From Thermohalobaculum sp050331335 (GTDB lineage Bacteria; Pseudomonadota; Alphaproteobacteria; Rhodobacterales; Rhodobacteraceae), in the NCBI GenBank assembly GCA_050331335.1, contig JBHJGY010000050.1:1-64000 (forward strand): a stretch of DNA of 64,000 bases, read 5' to 3'. Position 1 is the first letter of the stretch, and each line of letters opens with the position of its first letter. Under the pieces are notes generated by a model, which was not told the origin of the DNA, ran no database searches, and saw only the letters and a program-made list of their open reading frames with translations. Shown in pieces: positions 1 through 7,738 of this stretch. A program made the position numbers and the translations under genes.

Positions 1-30
1 CGCCGCCACCGAGGTCGGCGGGGCCGCGCG

Positions 31-1044
31 ATGACCGGGCGGATGCCGCTCGACGCGGCCGAAGCGTTGGTGGCGCGCGCCTTTCTCGCCAGCAAGACCG
101 GTCCGGCGCAGGCCCGAGCCGTCGCCCGCGCCCTCGTCGCGGCGGAGGCTGACGGGCAGCCCGGTCATGGGCTCATCCGCGTCGCCTCCTATGCGGCGGC
201 GGCCCGATCCGGCAAAGTCGACGGCTTCGCCGAGCCCCGTTTGGCGCGCCCGCGGCCCGGTTTCCTTCAAGTCGATGCCGCGCATGGCTTCGCTTATCCG
301 GCGCTCGATCTGGCCCGCGACACCCTCGTTGCCGCCGCGCGGGCCCAGGGGATCGCGCTGGCTGCGATCACGCGCTCGAGCCATTGCGGCGTCCTCGGCC
401 ACCAGGTCGAAGCGCTCGCCGAAGCGGGACTGGTCGCGTTGATGGTGGCCAATACGCCGGCTTCGATGGCAGCCTGGGGCGGGCGGCGCGCGCTATTCGG
501 CACCAACCCGATCGCGTTCGCCGCGCCCCGCCCCGAGGCCCCGCCGCTGGTGATCGACCTCTCGCTCACCGTCACCGCGCGGGGCAAGATCATGGCGGCG
601 GCGAAGGAGGGGCGTTCGATCCCGCAGGACTGGGCGGTCGATCCCGAGGGCAGGCCGACGACCGACCCGAATGCGGCGCTGGCCGGAACGATGTTGCCGG
701 CGGGCGGGGCCAAGGGGTCCGCGCTTGCGCTGATGGTCGAGCTGCTGGCCGGCGGGATTGCGGGACCGAATTTCTCGTTTGAGGCGACGAGCTTCTTTTC
801 TGCCGACGGGGCGCCACCGGCGGTCGGTCAACTGGTGATCGCCATCGACCCCGGCGCCGGCCCCGGCGCGAGCGAGCGGATGGAGCGGTTCCTGACCGAG
901 ATGGCGGCGGAAGAGGGGGTGCGTGTCCCAGGCTCGCGGCGGCTCCACGCGCGCGCCCAGGCAGCGGTGGAGGGCATCGCCGTCTTGCCCGAGCGGTTGG
1001 CGGAGATCGAGGCGATCGCGGCTGGCCAGGCCACGCTCCCCTGA
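31..1044 (+). CDS. Ldh-family NAD(P)H-dependent oxidoreductase (malate/L-lactate dehydrogenase type)
   Basis: A 337-residue protein of the family that includes malate, ureidoglycolate and L-sulfolactate dehydrogenases, which reduce or oxidise 2-hydroxy/2-keto acids with NAD(P)H in the cytosol. Visible family landmarks are the conserved His in GHGLIR (His46), SSHCGVLGH (about 117-124), the nucleotide-side GTNPIAFAAP (157-166) and the late GGAKGSALALMVELLAG segment. Length is normal for the family. A GAGGTCGG element lies upstream of the ATG, but the window edge hides the upstream neighbour, so an operon cannot be judged. The exact substrate cannot be read from sequence. Confidence 0.88.
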   Translation: MTGRMPLDAAEALVARAFLASKTGPAQARAVARALVAAEADGQPGHGLIRVASYAAAARSGKVDGFAEPRLARPRPGFLQVDAAHGFAYPALDLARDTLVAAARAQGIALAAITRSSHCGVLGHQVEALAEAGLVALMVANTPASMAAWGGRRALFGTNPIAFAAPRPEAPPLVIDLSLTVTARGKIMAAAKEGRSIPQDWAVDPEGRPTTDPNAALAGTMLPAGGAKGSALALMVELLAGGIAGPNFSFEATSFFSADGAPPAVGQLVIAIDPGAGPGASERMERFLTEMAAEEGVRVPGSRRLHARAQAAVEGIAVLPERLAEIEAIAAGQATLP

Positions 1045-1059
1045 AACTGGATGACGCAG

Positions 1060-1081
1060 GCCCTCGGGCAGGGCGTTTCGC
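1060..1081 (+). terminator. Possible terminator after the Ldh-family gene
   Basis: A short perfect stem GCCCT/AGGGC (1060-1064 with 1070-1074, five-base loop) is followed by a mildly T-rich GTTTCGCTT, 16 bases after the stop codon. The stem is short, so this is a weak call. Confidence 0.35.
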
Positions 1082-1440
1082 TTGACCCGCCACAGATGCG
1101 CGGAGGGTCAGGTGCCACACCGGGCTGACCGACCAGGCACGGACCGTCCTCGCGCCACCGCTTCCGCAACACCCGGGGGGCGGCTGCGCGGGCCGACCAC
1201 CGCCGGGCAATCGAGGGCGGTTTCTGGCGGTTTCTCCGTTATGGGACTTCCCCAGGGCAGGACCGGCCGCGGAGCGCGCTCTACGACAGCTTCGTGCGAT
1301 GGCAGGCGGCAAGTGTCTAACCGGTGTCTTTGATGGTCTTGTTGATATGATCTCAGAGGTTTGCGCGATTGATCTCATGACGATCGACAGCTGTTGTCTC
1401 AGTGTCTGCGCGATCGGTGCGGCGGCATTGGGGGCATAAT

Positions 1441-1551
1441 GACAAGGCCGGTGCCGGCCGCTCCTGCGATGGGCCGGCAACCAAGATCCACGCCCGCATT
1501 GGTGCCGAAGGCCGTTCCGGCCGTCGCCGCCCGGTGCCTGGGCAAGCATCC
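1441..1551 (+). pseudogene. Possible remnant of an IS5-type transposase
   Basis: Read in the frame starting at 1402, this stretch gives GRSCDGPATKIHARIGAEGR and then PGQAS. It resembles the conserved GRSRGGPTTKIHA...D..G.P.R..LTPGQASD segment of IS5-superfamily DDE transposases. No start, catalytic core or terminal repeats are evident on either side, and the match fades after about 1551. If real, it is a decayed fragment. A chance match in GC-rich non-coding DNA remains possible. Confidence 0.4.
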
Positions 1552-1801
1552 CGCTGCGGGTTATCCGCCAGGAGGGCTTCGCCGTCCCCGGCCGATTTAT
1601 CGTCGGCGGAACCCGGTCGCGGACTTCATCAGCGGTATTTTGCCTGTCCCCGTCCCCGTCCCCCTTCCCGACCCGCTCCTCGCTCCGAGCTACGGGCCGC
1701 AGCGACATCAGGGCAGCGACATCAACATCGTCGCGAGCCGTCTCCGGCTCGCCGACTAACGCGCCCGCACACCCGTGCGCCGGGTTCGCTGGGGCCCTCG
1801 A

Positions 1802-2653
1802 TCAGGCCGGGCGCAGGCCGAGCAGCGCCCGGGCCTGCTTTGGGGTGGCGACGTTGCGACCGGCTGCCCGACAGAGCTCAACGGCCCGCGCCACCAGGGC
1901 CGCGTTGGAGGGGGCGAGTGTCTCCCGGTCGAGGCGGACATTGTCTTCGAGCCCTGTCCGCACATGACCGCCCGCCTCGATGCACCAACGGTTCAGCTCA
2001 ATCTGGTGGCGTCCGATCCCGGCACCGCACCACTCGGCGTCGGGCGCCAGACGGCGCAGCGTCGCCACGTAGAAGTCGAACACCGCCCGATCCGCCGGCA
2101 TCGCGTTCTTCACGCCCATGACGAACTGCACATAAAGGGGGGTCGGCAGGCGCCCGTCGGCGGCCATCTTCACGGCCTGGAAAATGTGAGAGAGGTCGAA
2201 GGCCTCGATCTCGGGTTTGATCTCGTAGCTGCGCATCTCGTCGGCAAGCCAGTCGACGAGATCCGGCGGGTTCTCGTAGACGCGGGTGGGGAAGTTGTTG
2301 GACCCCACCGTGAGCGAGGCCATGTCGGGCCGCAGCGGGAGCATGCCGCCGCGCGCCCGACCAGAGCCCGCGCGCCCGCCCGTGGAGAACTGCACGTTCA
2401 TGCCGGGGCAACTGGCCTTGATCCCCTCTTTGAGACGGGCGAATTTCTCAGGGTCCGACGAGGGGGTGCCATCGTCGTTGCGCACATGCAGATGCGCGAT
2501 GGCAGCGCCGAGCTCATAGGCCTCGCGGGTCGAGGCGATCTGCTCCGCCACGGTGATCGGTACCGCAGGATTGTCGGCCTTGGTCGGCACGGAGCCGGTG
2601 ATGGCCACACAGATGATGCACGGACGGGCGCGCGCGTCGGTCTCGGCGGTCAT
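1802..2653 (-). CDS. Beta-keto acid cleavage enzyme (BKACE, DUF849/Kce family)
   Basis: A 283-residue TIM-barrel enzyme of the family of 3-keto-5-aminohexanoate cleavage enzyme. These Zn-dependent proteins condense a beta-keto acid with acetyl-CoA, giving acetoacetate and a new CoA thioester. The metal site is visible as HLHVRN (His54, His56) with a late Glu in TGLEDNVRL (Glu236); other landmarks are AITGSVPTKADNPAVP near the start and QFSTGGR (88-94). A good ribosome site (AGGAGGCTCCC) precedes the ATG. It stands alone, divergent from hemN, so genomic context gives no substrate. Known members act on carnitine-, lysine- and beta-alanine-related keto acids. Confidence 0.88.
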   Translation of the reverse strand: MTAETDARARPCIICVAITGSVPTKADNPAVPITVAEQIASTREAYELGAAIAHLHVRNDDGTPSSDPEKFARLKEGIKASCPGMNVQFSTGGRAGSGRARGGMLPLRPDMASLTVGSNNFPTRVYENPPDLVDWLADEMRSYEIKPEIEAFDLSHIFQAVKMAADGRLPTPLYVQFVMGVKNAMPADRAVFDFYVATLRRLAPDAEWCGAGIGRHQIELNRWCIEAGGHVRTGLEDNVRLDRETLAPSNAALVARAVELCRAAGRNVATPKQARALLGLRPA

Positions 2654-2885
2654 GGGAGCCTCCTGGATTTACGCAACCCCACCAGCTTCTGCTGCTTCGC
2701 GCAACCCCGACCCGAGGTCCAGCGCTCCCTTGCCGTGAAGCTGCTGCCCCGGCTGCGGTTACACCCGTCGCCAACCGCACACGCGCCAAGCGGTCGGGTA
2801 GATCGACTGCACCCCTGCGCGACAGGACGCCGCTCGACCGGCCGACGTCTTAGGGCGGGGTGGATTGTCAATCCGACAGGCGGCC

Positions 2886-2899
2886 TTGACGCGGGTCAA
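2886..2899 (+). promoter_or_regulatory. FnrL/FNR box upstream of hemN
   Basis: The site TTGAC-GCGG-GTCAA is a perfect 14-base FNR-type palindrome (consensus TTGAT-N4-ATCAA; TTGAC/GTCAA arms are usual for alphaproteobacterial FnrL). Its centre is 41.5 bases before the ATG at 2934. If the regulator acts from the classical -41.5 position, transcription would start at that A. Confidence 0.8.
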
Positions 2900-2933
2900 A
2901 GCGGGGCGACCGCATCCGCGCTTCACTCGGGCC

Positions 2934-4289
2934 ATGGATAAAGCCCTTGCGAAATACGCGGAAACCCGCGCGCCCCGCTACACGAGCTACCCCACGGCCG
3001 CTCAGTTCGGTCCAGGGGTCGGAGCAACCGAGGCCCGCACTTGGCTCGGGGCGCTCGCGCCTTCGCAGCCGGTGTCGGTCTATCTGCATGTGCCCTTCTG
3101 CAAGGAGATTTGCTGGTACTGCGCCTGCAATATGAAACTCGGGCGCCGGCCTGAGTTGCTGCGCGCCTACGAAGCCGATCTCGTCGCCGAGCTCGAGCTG
3201 ATCGCTGCCGCAGCGCCGGAGGGCCTGCAGGTGGCGCGCATTCATTGGGGCGGCGGGACGCCGACGTCGTTGCCGCTAGACGCCCTCACCCGTGTGACGG
3301 CCGAGCTCAACACCCTGTTCAATGTAACGCGCGACTGCGAGACCGCCTTCGAAATCGATCCTCGCACCTTCGAGCCCGGCATGGCCGAGGGGTTGGCCGC
3401 GCTCGGCACCGGCCGCGCGTCGCTTGGCGTGCAGGAATTCGATCCCAGGGTTCAGGCCGCGGTAAACCGGATCCAGCCGGTGGAGATGGTGGCCCAGGTG
3501 GTCGCAGAATTGCGGGCTGCGGGGATTGGGGCGATTAACTTCGACCTGATCTACGGTCTGCCGCATCAGAGCGTCGAGACCATCACGCGGACGATCGATG
3601 AGACCGTCAAGCTGGGCCCATCGCGGATTGCGCTGTTCGGCTATGCCCATGTCCCTTGGATGTCGAAACGCCAGCGGATGCTGCCGGAGGCGGCATTGCC
3701 TAGCGCCGCCGAGCGCTTCGCTCAGGCCGAGACGGCGGCTGAGCGGCTCGTTGCGGCCGGGTATGTCCGGGTGGGGCTCGACCATTTCGCCCTTCCCGAC
3801 GATGGACTGGCGCGGGCCCTGCGCGATCGCCGGCTGCTGCGTAACTTCCAGGGCTATACCGACGACCCTGTGGAGACTGTGATTGGGGCCGGTGCGACTG
3901 CGATCTCGGCCGTTCCGGGCGGCTACTACCAGAATATCGGCGAGACCGGCGCTTGGGCACGGGAGGTGCGGGCGGGCTGCCTGCCCGTCCATCGCGGGGT
4001 CGCGGTGACCCCGGACGACCGGTTGCGCCGCGCGGTGATCTCGGAGCTGATGTGCTACCTTGATGTCGATCTCGGCCGGTTCTGCCGCGCGCACGACCTG
4101 CCCGAAGGCGCCCTCGACGCCGATCTCCAGACGGTACAGGACTTCGTCGATGACGGGCTGGCCGAGATCGTCGGGCGCCGCTTGCGCATCACCGACCGCG
4201 GCAGGCCCGCGATGCGGGTGATCGCGGCCGCGTTCGACACCCATCTGCGGGCGGCGAGCGAGACCCGGCGCCATGCGGTGGCGGTCTGA
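2934..4289 (+). CDS. hemN: Oxygen-independent coproporphyrinogen III oxidase
   Basis: A 451-residue radical SAM enzyme that decarboxylates coproporphyrinogen III to protoporphyrinogen IX without oxygen, supplying heme and bacteriochlorophyll. The cluster motif is canonical HemN type, CKEICWYCAC (Cys56, Cys60, Cys63, Cys65), preceded by YLHVPFC and followed by HWGGGTPTSL; RYTSYPTA near the N-terminus is also typical. The start at 2934 gives the normal family length. An in-frame TTG further upstream would overlap the FNR box and add a basic, non-conserved tail, so it is not used. No clear ribosome site precedes the ATG. The FNR box predicts induction at low oxygen, as in Rhodobacter. Confidence 0.96.
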   Translation: MDKALAKYAETRAPRYTSYPTAAQFGPGVGATEARTWLGALAPSQPVSVYLHVPFCKEICWYCACNMKLGRRPELLRAYEADLVAELELIAAAAPEGLQVARIHWGGGTPTSLPLDALTRVTAELNTLFNVTRDCETAFEIDPRTFEPGMAEGLAALGTGRASLGVQEFDPRVQAAVNRIQPVEMVAQVVAELRAAGIGAINFDLIYGLPHQSVETITRTIDETVKLGPSRIALFGYAHVPWMSKRQRMLPEAALPSAAERFAQAETAAERLVAAGYVRVGLDHFALPDDGLARALRDRRLLRNFQGYTDDPVETVIGAGATAISAVPGGYYQNIGETGAWAREVRAGCLPVHRGVAVTPDDRLRRAVISELMCYLDVDLGRFCRAHDLPEGALDADLQTVQDFVDDGLAEIVGRRLRITDRGRPAMRVIAAAFDTHLRAASETRRHAVAV

Positions 4290-4308
4290 GTCGCAGCCGG
4301 GGGTGGCT

Positions 4309-4325
4309 GGCCGGAGGGTCCGGCC
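4309..4325. terminator. Hairpin between convergent hemN and bchJ
   Basis: A perfect seven-base stem GGCCGGA/TCCGGCC with a GGG loop lies 20 bases past the hemN stop and in the 3' region of bchJ. There is no T-run, so it could be a weak bidirectional terminator or an mRNA-end stabiliser. Confidence 0.4.
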
Positions 4326-4368
4326 GCCCCCCGGCCACGCTCCCCGGGGGACCAGAGAGGATCGAGCG

Positions 4369-4980
4369 TTAGCCGCGCCCGCTGAGCCAGATCTCGAAGC
4401 GGCAGGCCCCTGCGTTTCGGGCACAACAGTCGGTTTCGACCACCACAGTTGCCGGTGAGACCAGAACCCGGAAGAGCCGCTCGAACACCGCGGCATGCCA
4501 GGGGCACCCCGGGACCGCCAGCGGGTTGTCGACGATCTCGATCACCGAGGGGTTTCCCGAGCATGCGCGGAAGCGCCCGGAGCCGGCGAAGGTCCAAGCG
4601 CTGCGCCGGATCGCGAGCAGCAGGAGTTGCGCGGCCCATCGCGGCGGCAGGGCTTTCAGCAAACGTTGAGCCGGACCGGGGATCCGGTGTGCGAGCAGGT
4701 AGTCCGCCGTCCGCCGCCCGGCCGAGCGTGCGATGCAACTGGCCCGCTCCGGCGCCATCTCGGCGATCACGGTGCGGTGCAGCCGGGCGGCGATATCCTC
4801 GGCCACCATTGATTTGGGCGGGGCCGCGAGCAGATCCGCCAATCCCGCCCGATCGAAGATGCGGGCCGCGAAATCCGGCCCGCCTTCCGCGGCGAGTGCG
4901 GCGGCCATCTGAAGCACCGCATTTGGTCCGACGCGCGCCGGTGTGGCGACCCCGGCGACCCCGGCGACCCCGCCGGTCAT
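4369..4980 (-). CDS. bchJ: Bacteriochlorophyll-synthesis V4R-domain protein BchJ
   Basis: A 203-residue protein with a C-terminal V4R (4-vinyl reductase) domain, marked by GCPWHAAVFERLF and the cysteine cluster ETDCCARNAGACRFEIW. BchJ was first assigned as divinyl-protochlorophyllide 8-vinyl reductase; later work points to an accessory, substrate-carrying role in bacteriochlorophyll synthesis, with BciA/BciB doing the reduction. The ATG overlaps the bchE stop by four bases, so the two are translationally coupled, as in Rhodobacter bchEJ. The first 15 residues are a Gly/Ala/Val repeat of low complexity, so a start slightly further in is possible. Confidence 0.85.
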   Translation of the reverse strand: MTGGVAGVAGVATPARVGPNAVLQMAAALAAEGGPDFAARIFDRAGLADLLAAPPKSMVAEDIAARLHRTVIAEMAPERASCIARSAGRRTADYLLAHRIPGPAQRLLKALPPRWAAQLLLLAIRRSAWTFAGSGRFRACSGNPSVIEIVDNPLAVPGCPWHAAVFERLFRVLVSPATVVVETDCCARNAGACRFEIWLSGRG

Positions 4981-6740
4981 TCGGCGGGCACCTTCGTCTC
5001 GCCGCGGCTCGGACAGCTCAGCGGGATCTTATGGTCACCGGTGAGGTTGGGCACTGCAATATCCGGGTTGCGGTGGACCGCCTGATCGGCCGCGTCGAGG
5101 GCCTCCTGGGAGATCTGGTCCTCACCGCCCCCGCAAGCCGCCGCGCGCTTGGCCTCTTTGGCAGCTTTGACTTGCGCTTTCAGGGCGTCCTTGCGCTCTT
5201 GCGCCTTTCTCTTGCGGTCGGCCATCGCCTCCCAGTCGGCCATTTGCGCAGGCGCGATCTCGCGGCTGTCGTCGAAATGGAAGTCGACCTTTTCTTTGGA
5301 TTGCGGACCCCAATAGCCGACCTTGCCGAGATCATAGAAGGTACGGGCGAACCCGGCCTTGAGGAACGCTTTGAGACAGCCGAGCAGGTACCGCCGGCGG
5401 AAGCCCGTGCCGCGCCAGGGATAATGGAAGAACGCCTTGTTCATGTAGAACCGGCGATAGTTGTGCATCACTCGGTCGAGCAGGGTCGCACGGTCCATCG
5501 CTTCCGGTTTCATGATAGGGGTGACGAAGTTGTATTTCTCGAAGTCGAATACTTCGACTTTGTCACCCAATTCCTGAAACAGCGGCGAAAACGGCCAAGG
5601 TGTGTACATCGACCAATTGGCCAGATCCGGGTTCCATTCGCGGGCAAAACGATAGGTCTCTTCGAGGGTCTCTGGCGTTTCGTTTTCGAGCCCAACGATA
5701 AATTGCGCCTCGGTGAAGATGTCCGCATCTCGCAGCAACTTGATGGCGAGGCGGTTGTTTTCGACCTTGGTCTCTTTGTTGAAGCGGTCGAGCTTCATCT
5801 GCGCCGCCGCTTCGGTGCCCAGCGAGACATGGACCAGGCCGGCCCGGCGCCAAAGCGGTAGAAGATCCTTGTCGCGCATGATGTCGGTGACGCGCGTGTT
5901 GATGCCCCATTTGACCTTGTCCGGCAGCCCGCGCGCGATCAGCTCCTCGCAGAATTCGGTAAATTTCTTTCGATTAATGGTCGGTTCCTCGTCTGCAAGG
6001 ATAAAAAAGCCGACCTGATGGTCTTCGACCAGCTTTTCGATCTCGTTGACAACCGACTTGGGGTCCCGCACGCGATAGTCGCGCCAGAACTTCCACTGCG
6101 AACAGAAGGAGCAGGTGAAGGGGCAGCCGCGGGCCATATTGGGAATCGCGACGCGGGTGCCGAGCGGGATATAAATATACTTCTGCCATTCGAGCAGTGA
6201 CCAGTCCGGCTCGAGCCCGTCGAGATCCTTAACGGTCGGGGCGGCTTGAGTGGCCACGATCTCGCCGGTCGCCTCGTCTCGGAAGGCGAGACCCTTGATG
6301 CGGCGCCGATCCTGTGGCCAACGACCCTCGGCGACGGCCCGGACGAATTCGACGAAGATCTCCTCGCCCTCACCCCGGACGATCGCGTCGATCCAGGGCG
6401 CTTCGGAGAGCACTTGCTTGTACATGAAGGTCGCGTGCACGCCGCCGAGAACGGTAACCGCATCAGGGGCGACCTCCCGGGCGATCTCCAGCGCGCGCTC
6501 GGCCTTGTAGATAGACGGTGTTATCGAGGTGGCGCCGACGATGTCCGGCTGCGCCGCGGCGATCTGGCGACCGATCTCCTCGTCCGTCAGATCGTTGGTC
6601 ATCGCGTCGATGAAGGTGATGTCGGTGTAGCCTGCGGCCTTGAGCGGCCCGGCGAGATACGCGACCCAGGCGGGTGGCCAGTTCCCGGCGATCTCCGCGC
6701 CGCCGGAATGGTAATTCGGGTGTATCAGCACAATCCGCAT
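4977..6740 (-). CDS. bchE: Oxygen-independent Mg-protoporphyrin IX monomethyl ester cyclase
   Basis: A 587-residue B12-dependent radical SAM enzyme that forms the fifth (isocyclic) ring of bacteriochlorophyll using water-derived oxygen. Residues 1-150 form the cobalamin-binding domain (MRIVLIHPNY, then LGGVHATF). The radical SAM motif is GCPFTCSFC (Cys206, Cys210, Cys213). Length agrees with Rhodobacter BchE (about 575), with a Lys/Ala-rich C-terminal extension. The ATG at 6740 is chosen because GGGAGGCGAACA directly precedes it; the open frame continues upstream but would run through the FNR box. It is the first gene of the bchE-bchJ unit and is probably expressed only at low oxygen. Confidence 0.96.
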   Translation of the reverse strand: MRIVLIHPNYHSGGAEIAGNWPPAWVAYLAGPLKAAGYTDITFIDAMTNDLTDEEIGRQIAAAQPDIVGATSITPSIYKAERALEIAREVAPDAVTVLGGVHATFMYKQVLSEAPWIDAIVRGEGEEIFVEFVRAVAEGRWPQDRRRIKGLAFRDEATGEIVATQAAPTVKDLDGLEPDWSLLEWQKYIYIPLGTRVAIPNMARGCPFTCSFCSQWKFWRDYRVRDPKSVVNEIEKLVEDHQVGFFILADEEPTINRKKFTEFCEELIARGLPDKVKWGINTRVTDIMRDKDLLPLWRRAGLVHVSLGTEAAAQMKLDRFNKETKVENNRLAIKLLRDADIFTEAQFIVGLENETPETLEETYRFAREWNPDLANWSMYTPWPFSPLFQELGDKVEVFDFEKYNFVTPIMKPEAMDRATLLDRVMHNYRRFYMNKAFFHYPWRGTGFRRRYLLGCLKAFLKAGFARTFYDLGKVGYWGPQSKEKVDFHFDDSREIAPAQMADWEAMADRKRKAQERKDALKAQVKAAKEAKRAAACGGGEDQISQEALDAADQAVHRNPDIAVPNLTGDHKIPLSCPSRGETKVPAE

Positions 6741-6752
6741 TGTTCGCCTCCC
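6741..6752 (-). promoter_or_regulatory. Ribosome binding site fixing the bchE start
   Basis: On the minus strand GGGAGGCGAACA leads directly into the ATG at 6740. It settles the choice against the in-frame upstream codon at 6806. Confidence 0.7.
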
Positions 6753-6792
6753 TTGTGTTGGGTAAGCGGAGCATGTGGAGTGACAACTTGCC

Positions 6793-6806
6793 TTGACACA
6801 TATCAA
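6793..6806 (-). promoter_or_regulatory. FnrL/FNR box upstream of bchE
   Basis: TTGAC-ACAT-ATCAA on the plus strand (TTGAT-ATGT-GTCAA on the minus strand) is a 14-base FNR-type palindrome. A -41.5 activator position would put the transcript start near 6758, leaving an 18-base leader that contains the ribosome site. It sits just past the 3' end of radC. Confidence 0.8.
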
Positions 6807-6815
6807 GGGTCGCCG

Positions 6816-7592
6816 TCAGAGCAGGCCCAGGGCGCGGAAGCTCGCATCGCGGGCCTTGCCGATCACCACATGGTCGTGGATCACGATGCCAACGCTTTTC
6901 GCCGCCGCCTCGATCCGGCGGGTCATCTCGACATCGGCCTGGCTCGGCGTGGGGTCGCCCGAGGGGTGGTTGTGAACGAGAATCAACGCGGAGGCGTTGA
7001 GCTCGAGCCCGCGCTTGACCACTTCGCGTGGATAAACCGGCACGTGGTCGACGGTGCCAGTACCCTGCGCCTCGTCGGCGACGAGAACGTTCTTGCGGTC
7101 GAGGAACAACACGCGGACTTGCTCGGTGTCGCGATGTGCCATGGCGGTCTTGCAGTAGTCCATGAGCGCCGACCATGACGACAGCACCGGACGGTTGAGC
7201 ACGCGCGCGCGAGCCAGGCGGTGCGCGGCCGCCTCGACGATTTTCAACTCGCAGATAACCGCATCGCCGATGCCCTGGATCTCGGCAAGCCGCGGCACCG
7301 GAGCGGAAATCACGCCGTTAAAGTCCCCGAACTGGGCCAATAGGCGCTTGGCGAGGGGCTTGACGTCGCGCCGGGGGATCGCGCGAAACAGGACCAGCTC
7401 CAGCATCTCGTAATCGGCCAGCGCCTGGGACCCGGCCTCGAGGAAGCGCGACCGCAGCCGGGCGCGGTGATTGTGGAAGTGCGGCGCCGCTGCGGCTTGC
7501 CCTGACGCCGCCCCAATTTTTCCCGCCGTCTCGAACAGTCCCGGCGCCGCGTCCGCCAAGCCATTCTGCGCCTGATCATCGCCCGACAACAT
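6816..7592 (-). CDS. radC: RadC-family JAB/MPN+ domain protein
   Basis: A 258-residue protein with an N-terminal helix-hairpin-helix region (about 45-130) and a C-terminal JAMM metalloprotease-like domain. The JAMM motif HNHPSGDPTPSQAD is intact at 207-220, with the upstream Glu in YPREVVKRGL. RadC proteins are widespread; the old DNA-repair label is doubtful and the cellular role is unsettled. The start at 7592 is favoured by GGGAG upstream; an extended reading frame would add 80 Arg/Pro-rich residues unlike the family. It is convergent with nothing and transcribed toward bchE. Confidence 0.9.
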   Translation of the reverse strand: MLSGDDQAQNGLADAAPGLFETAGKIGAASGQAAAAPHFHNHRARLRSRFLEAGSQALADYEMLELVLFRAIPRRDVKPLAKRLLAQFGDFNGVISAPVPRLAEIQGIGDAVICELKIVEAAAHRLARARVLNRPVLSSWSALMDYCKTAMAHRDTEQVRVLFLDRKNVLVADEAQGTGTVDHVPVYPREVVKRGLELNASALILVHNHPSGDPTPSQADVEMTRRIEAAAKSVGIVIHDHVVIGKARDASFRALGLL

Positions 7593-7738
7593 CGTGCACT
7601 CCCATCCAACGGGCCCAGCTTTCAGACAAAATGGTGACGATGAGGTTAACGGACGGTGCGGTCCTTTCCGATGTCCATTAAGGCTTCGGAAACCTGGGCG
7701 TGCTCTTTTTGTTCGCGACTGCAGAAGCAGGAGCTGAC

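Larger units (their letters stand above)
1045..1801. other. Gene-poor interval of about 0.76 kb
   Basis: No convincing gene is seen between the Ldh-family gene and the convergent BKACE gene. It holds the weak hairpin at 1060, the possible transposase remnant at 1441-1551, a run of CCCCGT repeats near 1645-1670, and a direct repeat CAGCGACATCA at 1700-1710 and 1714-1724. Open frames here have unstructured Arg/Pro/Ala-rich translations typical of non-coding high-GC DNA. Confidence 0.6.

Noticed and set aside
1045..1801. Several open frames of 80-240 codons in the gap after the Ldh-family gene
   Set aside because: They lack ribosome sites and family motifs, apart from the short transposase-like stretch, and their composition is that of non-coding GC-rich DNA.
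2865..2933. Upstream TTG start for hemN
   Set aside because: It would translate through the FNR box and add 23 basic residues absent from HemN proteins. The ATG at 2934 gives the conserved N-terminus and length.
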